Assembly (NCBI GenBank): GCA_905195005.1
Contig: CAJJUC010000033.1
Location: 1-16,393, forward strand
Source: an uncultured Eubacteriales bacterium
GTDB lineage: Bacteria > Bacillota > Clostridia > UMGS1883
Direction of reading: 5' to 3'
Length of the DNA stretch: 16,393 nt
Positions 14,617 through 16,393 of this stretch are shown piece after piece (the first letter of the stretch is position 1; every line of letters begins with the position of its first letter). A program made the translations under genes and the position numbers. The notes under the pieces are model-generated. The model ran no database searches and was not told the origin of the DNA. It saw nothing but the letters and a program-made list of their open reading frames with translations.

Positions 14617-16393
14617 ATGGAAGGAAAAATTCTCGGAAACAGATATGAGCTGCTTTGCCGCGTGGGAACGGGCGGCATGGCTGTTGTATATAAAGCTAAG
14701 GATAAAATTCTGAACCGTTTTGTCGCAGTGAAAATCCTGCGTGAGGAGTTTAAGGAAAACGAGGAATTTATCCGCCGTTTCAACGTTGAATCGCAGGCTG
14801 CCGCAAGTCTGTCGCATCAGAACATTGTTCAGATATACGATGTCGGCGAGGAGGACGGACTGCACTATATCGTCATGGAATACCTTGAGGGAAAAACCCT
14901 TAAGGAATACATGAACGAAAAAGGCGGCAAGCTCCCCTGGCGCGAGGCGGCGAACTTTTCAATGCAGATTTGCCGCGCGCTTGAGCACGCTCATTCAAAG
15001 CACGTTGTTCACCGCGATATAAAGCCGCAGAATATTATCATGACGGATGAGGGCAAGCTTAAGGTTGCCGACTTCGGCATAGCGCGCGCCGCAAATAATA
15101 CCACAACCGTCAATTCAACCGCGGCGGCTGTCGGCAGCGCACACTATCTTTCACCCGAACAGGCACGCGGAGGGTATACCGATTGCCGCAGCGATATCTA
15201 TTCTCTCGGCGTTGTAATGTATGAAATGTTCACCGGCAGGCTTCCGTTCGATGCCGACACCGGCGTTTCGGTAATCATGCAGCATCTGCACGAGCAGCCC
15301 GAGCCGCCGTGCAGCGTGAATCCTGAAATTCCGCGCGGCATAGAAGCCATTATTCTGAAAGCCATGAATAAGGAGCAGCGCCTGCGCTATGACAACGCAA
15401 AGGATATTCTTGACGATTTGATTGCCGTCTACCGCAATCCCAATATAAAACTGTCAATGCTTCATATCGATGCGAGCGAGCTTCCGCAGCAGCGCGGCGG
15501 TGAGCCGAAGAAAAAACGTCCCCCCGAAGCTTCGGAGAGCGGCTCGCCGCGAAAGAAAAACCGCGGCAAGAAAAAGAAAACGCACACTGCGCTCTTTGTC
15601 GGCATAATCTCCACCCTGCTTTTGGTTACGGCGCTTCTGTGCATCGCATATGTCCTGTTCTTCGGTACCGGGCGCGAGGTTAAGGTTCCCAAGCTTGTCG
15701 GCATGACGTATGACGAAGCGGCGGCAGCCGCGCTTGACGCAAGCACCAAAAAAGTAAAGTTTGACATAACCGTTGAGCGCACGGAGCACAGCGATAAGGA
15801 TAAAAACGTGATTATCAGCCAAACCCCGGCAGGCGGCAGCGCCGTAAAGCGTACGCGGGAAATAAAGGTTGTTGTCAGCTCGGGTCCGGTTGTTCTGGAG
15901 CTTGAGGATTATACAGGCAAGAATTACTCAGCAGTAAAGAAAAAGCTTGAGGATAAAGGCATCAAGGTTATTGAAAAGGAAGAAAATAACGATACCTATT
16001 CCGAGGGAACGATTTTCAAGCAGAACCCCAAGGAGGGCGCCGAAATGGCGGAGGGTGACGAGGTCACGCTCTATGTTTCGGCAGGAACGCAGAATACTGT
16101 CGTTCCGAACGTTGTCGGCAGCTCGCTTGAGGACGCGGTTGTCGCAATCGAGCGGAATAATCTTAAGGTCGGCACGGTGAAAAACGAAAAGAAGAACGGC
16201 TTCCGCAAGGGCGAGGTGTTCAAGCAGAGCCGTGACGCATTTGAAACCGTTGCCGTGAACACGGTTATCAATCTGGATGTTGCAACGGGCGAAAAGGAAA
16301 CCCAGGCTGGAAACGAGGACGGGGACAAACCCTCGCCGAGCGAGCAGCCGCCCTCTAAACCGCAGAAGCGCACCGCGCATCTCACACTTTCGA
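14617..16393 (+). CDS. prkC: PASTA-domain Ser/Thr protein kinase PrkC (3' end outside the window)
   Basis: A membrane-bound eukaryotic-type kinase that senses cell-wall muropeptides or lipid II and controls growth, division or dormancy exit. The 592 visible residues run off the window with no stop. The kinase domain (about 10–270) has the glycine loop GTGGMA (18–23), Lys39, Glu58, HRDIKPQN (132–139, Asp134), DFG (152–154) and GSAHYLSPEQ (173–182). The activation loop has several threonines and serines. A Lys/Arg-rich juxtamembrane stretch (about 295–322) leads to one membrane helix (about 324–349). Three PASTA repeats follow outside (about 353–422, 424–490, 491–558). After about 558 a Pro/Ser/Glu-rich tail begins and continues past the window. 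The ATG has GGAGGGG 6 bases upstream. The family call is very sure; total length is unknown. Confidence 0.97.
   Translation, partial: MEGKILGNRYELLCRVGTGGMAVVYKAKDKILNRFVAVKILREEFKENEEFIRRFNVESQAAASLSHQNIVQIYDVGEEDGLHYIVMEYLEGKTLKEYMNEKGGKLPWREAANFSMQICRALEHAHSKHVVHRDIKPQNIIMTDEGKLKVADFGIARAANNTTTVNSTAAAVGSAHYLSPEQARGGYTDCRSDIYSLGVVMYEMFTGRLPFDADTGVSVIMQHLHEQPEPPCSVNPEIPRGIEAIILKAMNKEQRLRYDNAKDILDDLIAVYRNPNIKLSMLHIDASELPQQRGGEPKKKRPPEASESGSPRKKNRGKKKKTHTALFVGIISTLLLVTALLCIAYVLFFGTGREVKVPKLVGMTYDEAAAAALDASTKKVKFDITVERTEHSDKDKNVIISQTPAGGSAVKRTREIKVVVSSGPVVLELEDYTGKNYSAVKKKLEDKGIKVIEKEENNDTYSEGTIFKQNPKEGAEMAEGDEVTLYVSAGTQNTVVPNVVGSSLEDAVVAIERNNLKVGTVKNEKKNGFRKGEVFKQSRDAFETVAVNTVINLDVATGEKETQAGNEDGDKPSPSEQPPSKPQKRTAHLTLS

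Noticed and set aside
15484..15600. Lys/Arg-rich low-complexity stretch as a possible frameshift or foreign insert in prkC
   Set aside because: Basic linkers just before the membrane helix are normal for PASTA kinases, and the frame continues cleanly into the PASTA repeats.

Overview
The window is an ordinary but informative piece of a Bacillota chromosome, most likely class Clostridia. The evidence is the gene order yicC–remA–gmk–rpoZ–priA–def–fmt–(Zn peptidase)–rsmB–rlmN–prpC–prkC, the presence of RemA and a PASTA kinase, strong AGGAGG-type ribosome binding sites, sigma-A-type TTGACA/TATAAT promoters, and AlaS and S21 sequences of clostridial type. Coding DNA is moderately GC-rich with AT-rich intergenic gaps. 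I cannot name genus or species. I see no mobile element, CRISPR array, tRNA, rRNA, prophage or toxin-antitoxin gene. I found no convincing undescribed system; the most interesting signals are small regulatory structures and operon-content differences.

Left part (1–4760, all on the minus strand, read right to left): alaS (alanyl-tRNA synthetase) and a HIT-family nucleotide hydrolase form one unit. It starts at a consensus promoter and ends at a clear rho-independent terminator. Then comes rpsU (ribosomal protein S21), driven by its own extended -10 promoter and followed by a hairpin with a poor U-tract. A GNAT acetyltransferase and ung (uracil-DNA glycosylase) follow, and their ends overlap. 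rpsU has only 58 codons.

Middle (4761–4957): a divergent promoter region. Back-to-back TTGACA/TATAAT-type promoters drive alaS leftward and the large operon rightward. The short alaS leader can form two competing hairpins, one of which would cover the alaS ribosome binding site.

Right part (4958–16393, plus strand): one tightly packed operon of twelve genes with gaps of at most 25 bases and several overlaps. It carries RNA decay (yicC), matrix/transcription regulation (remA), GMP kinase (gmk), RNA polymerase omega (rpoZ), replication restart (priA), N-formyl-methionine cycling (fmt, def), a membrane zinc peptidase, two rRNA methyltransferases (rsmB, rlmN) and a PP2C phosphatase/PASTA Ser-Thr kinase pair (prpC, prkC). 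prkC runs off the right end. The common theme is translation start, ribosome maturation and growth-state signalling. coaBC, which lies between rpoZ and priA in Bacillus subtilis, is absent here.
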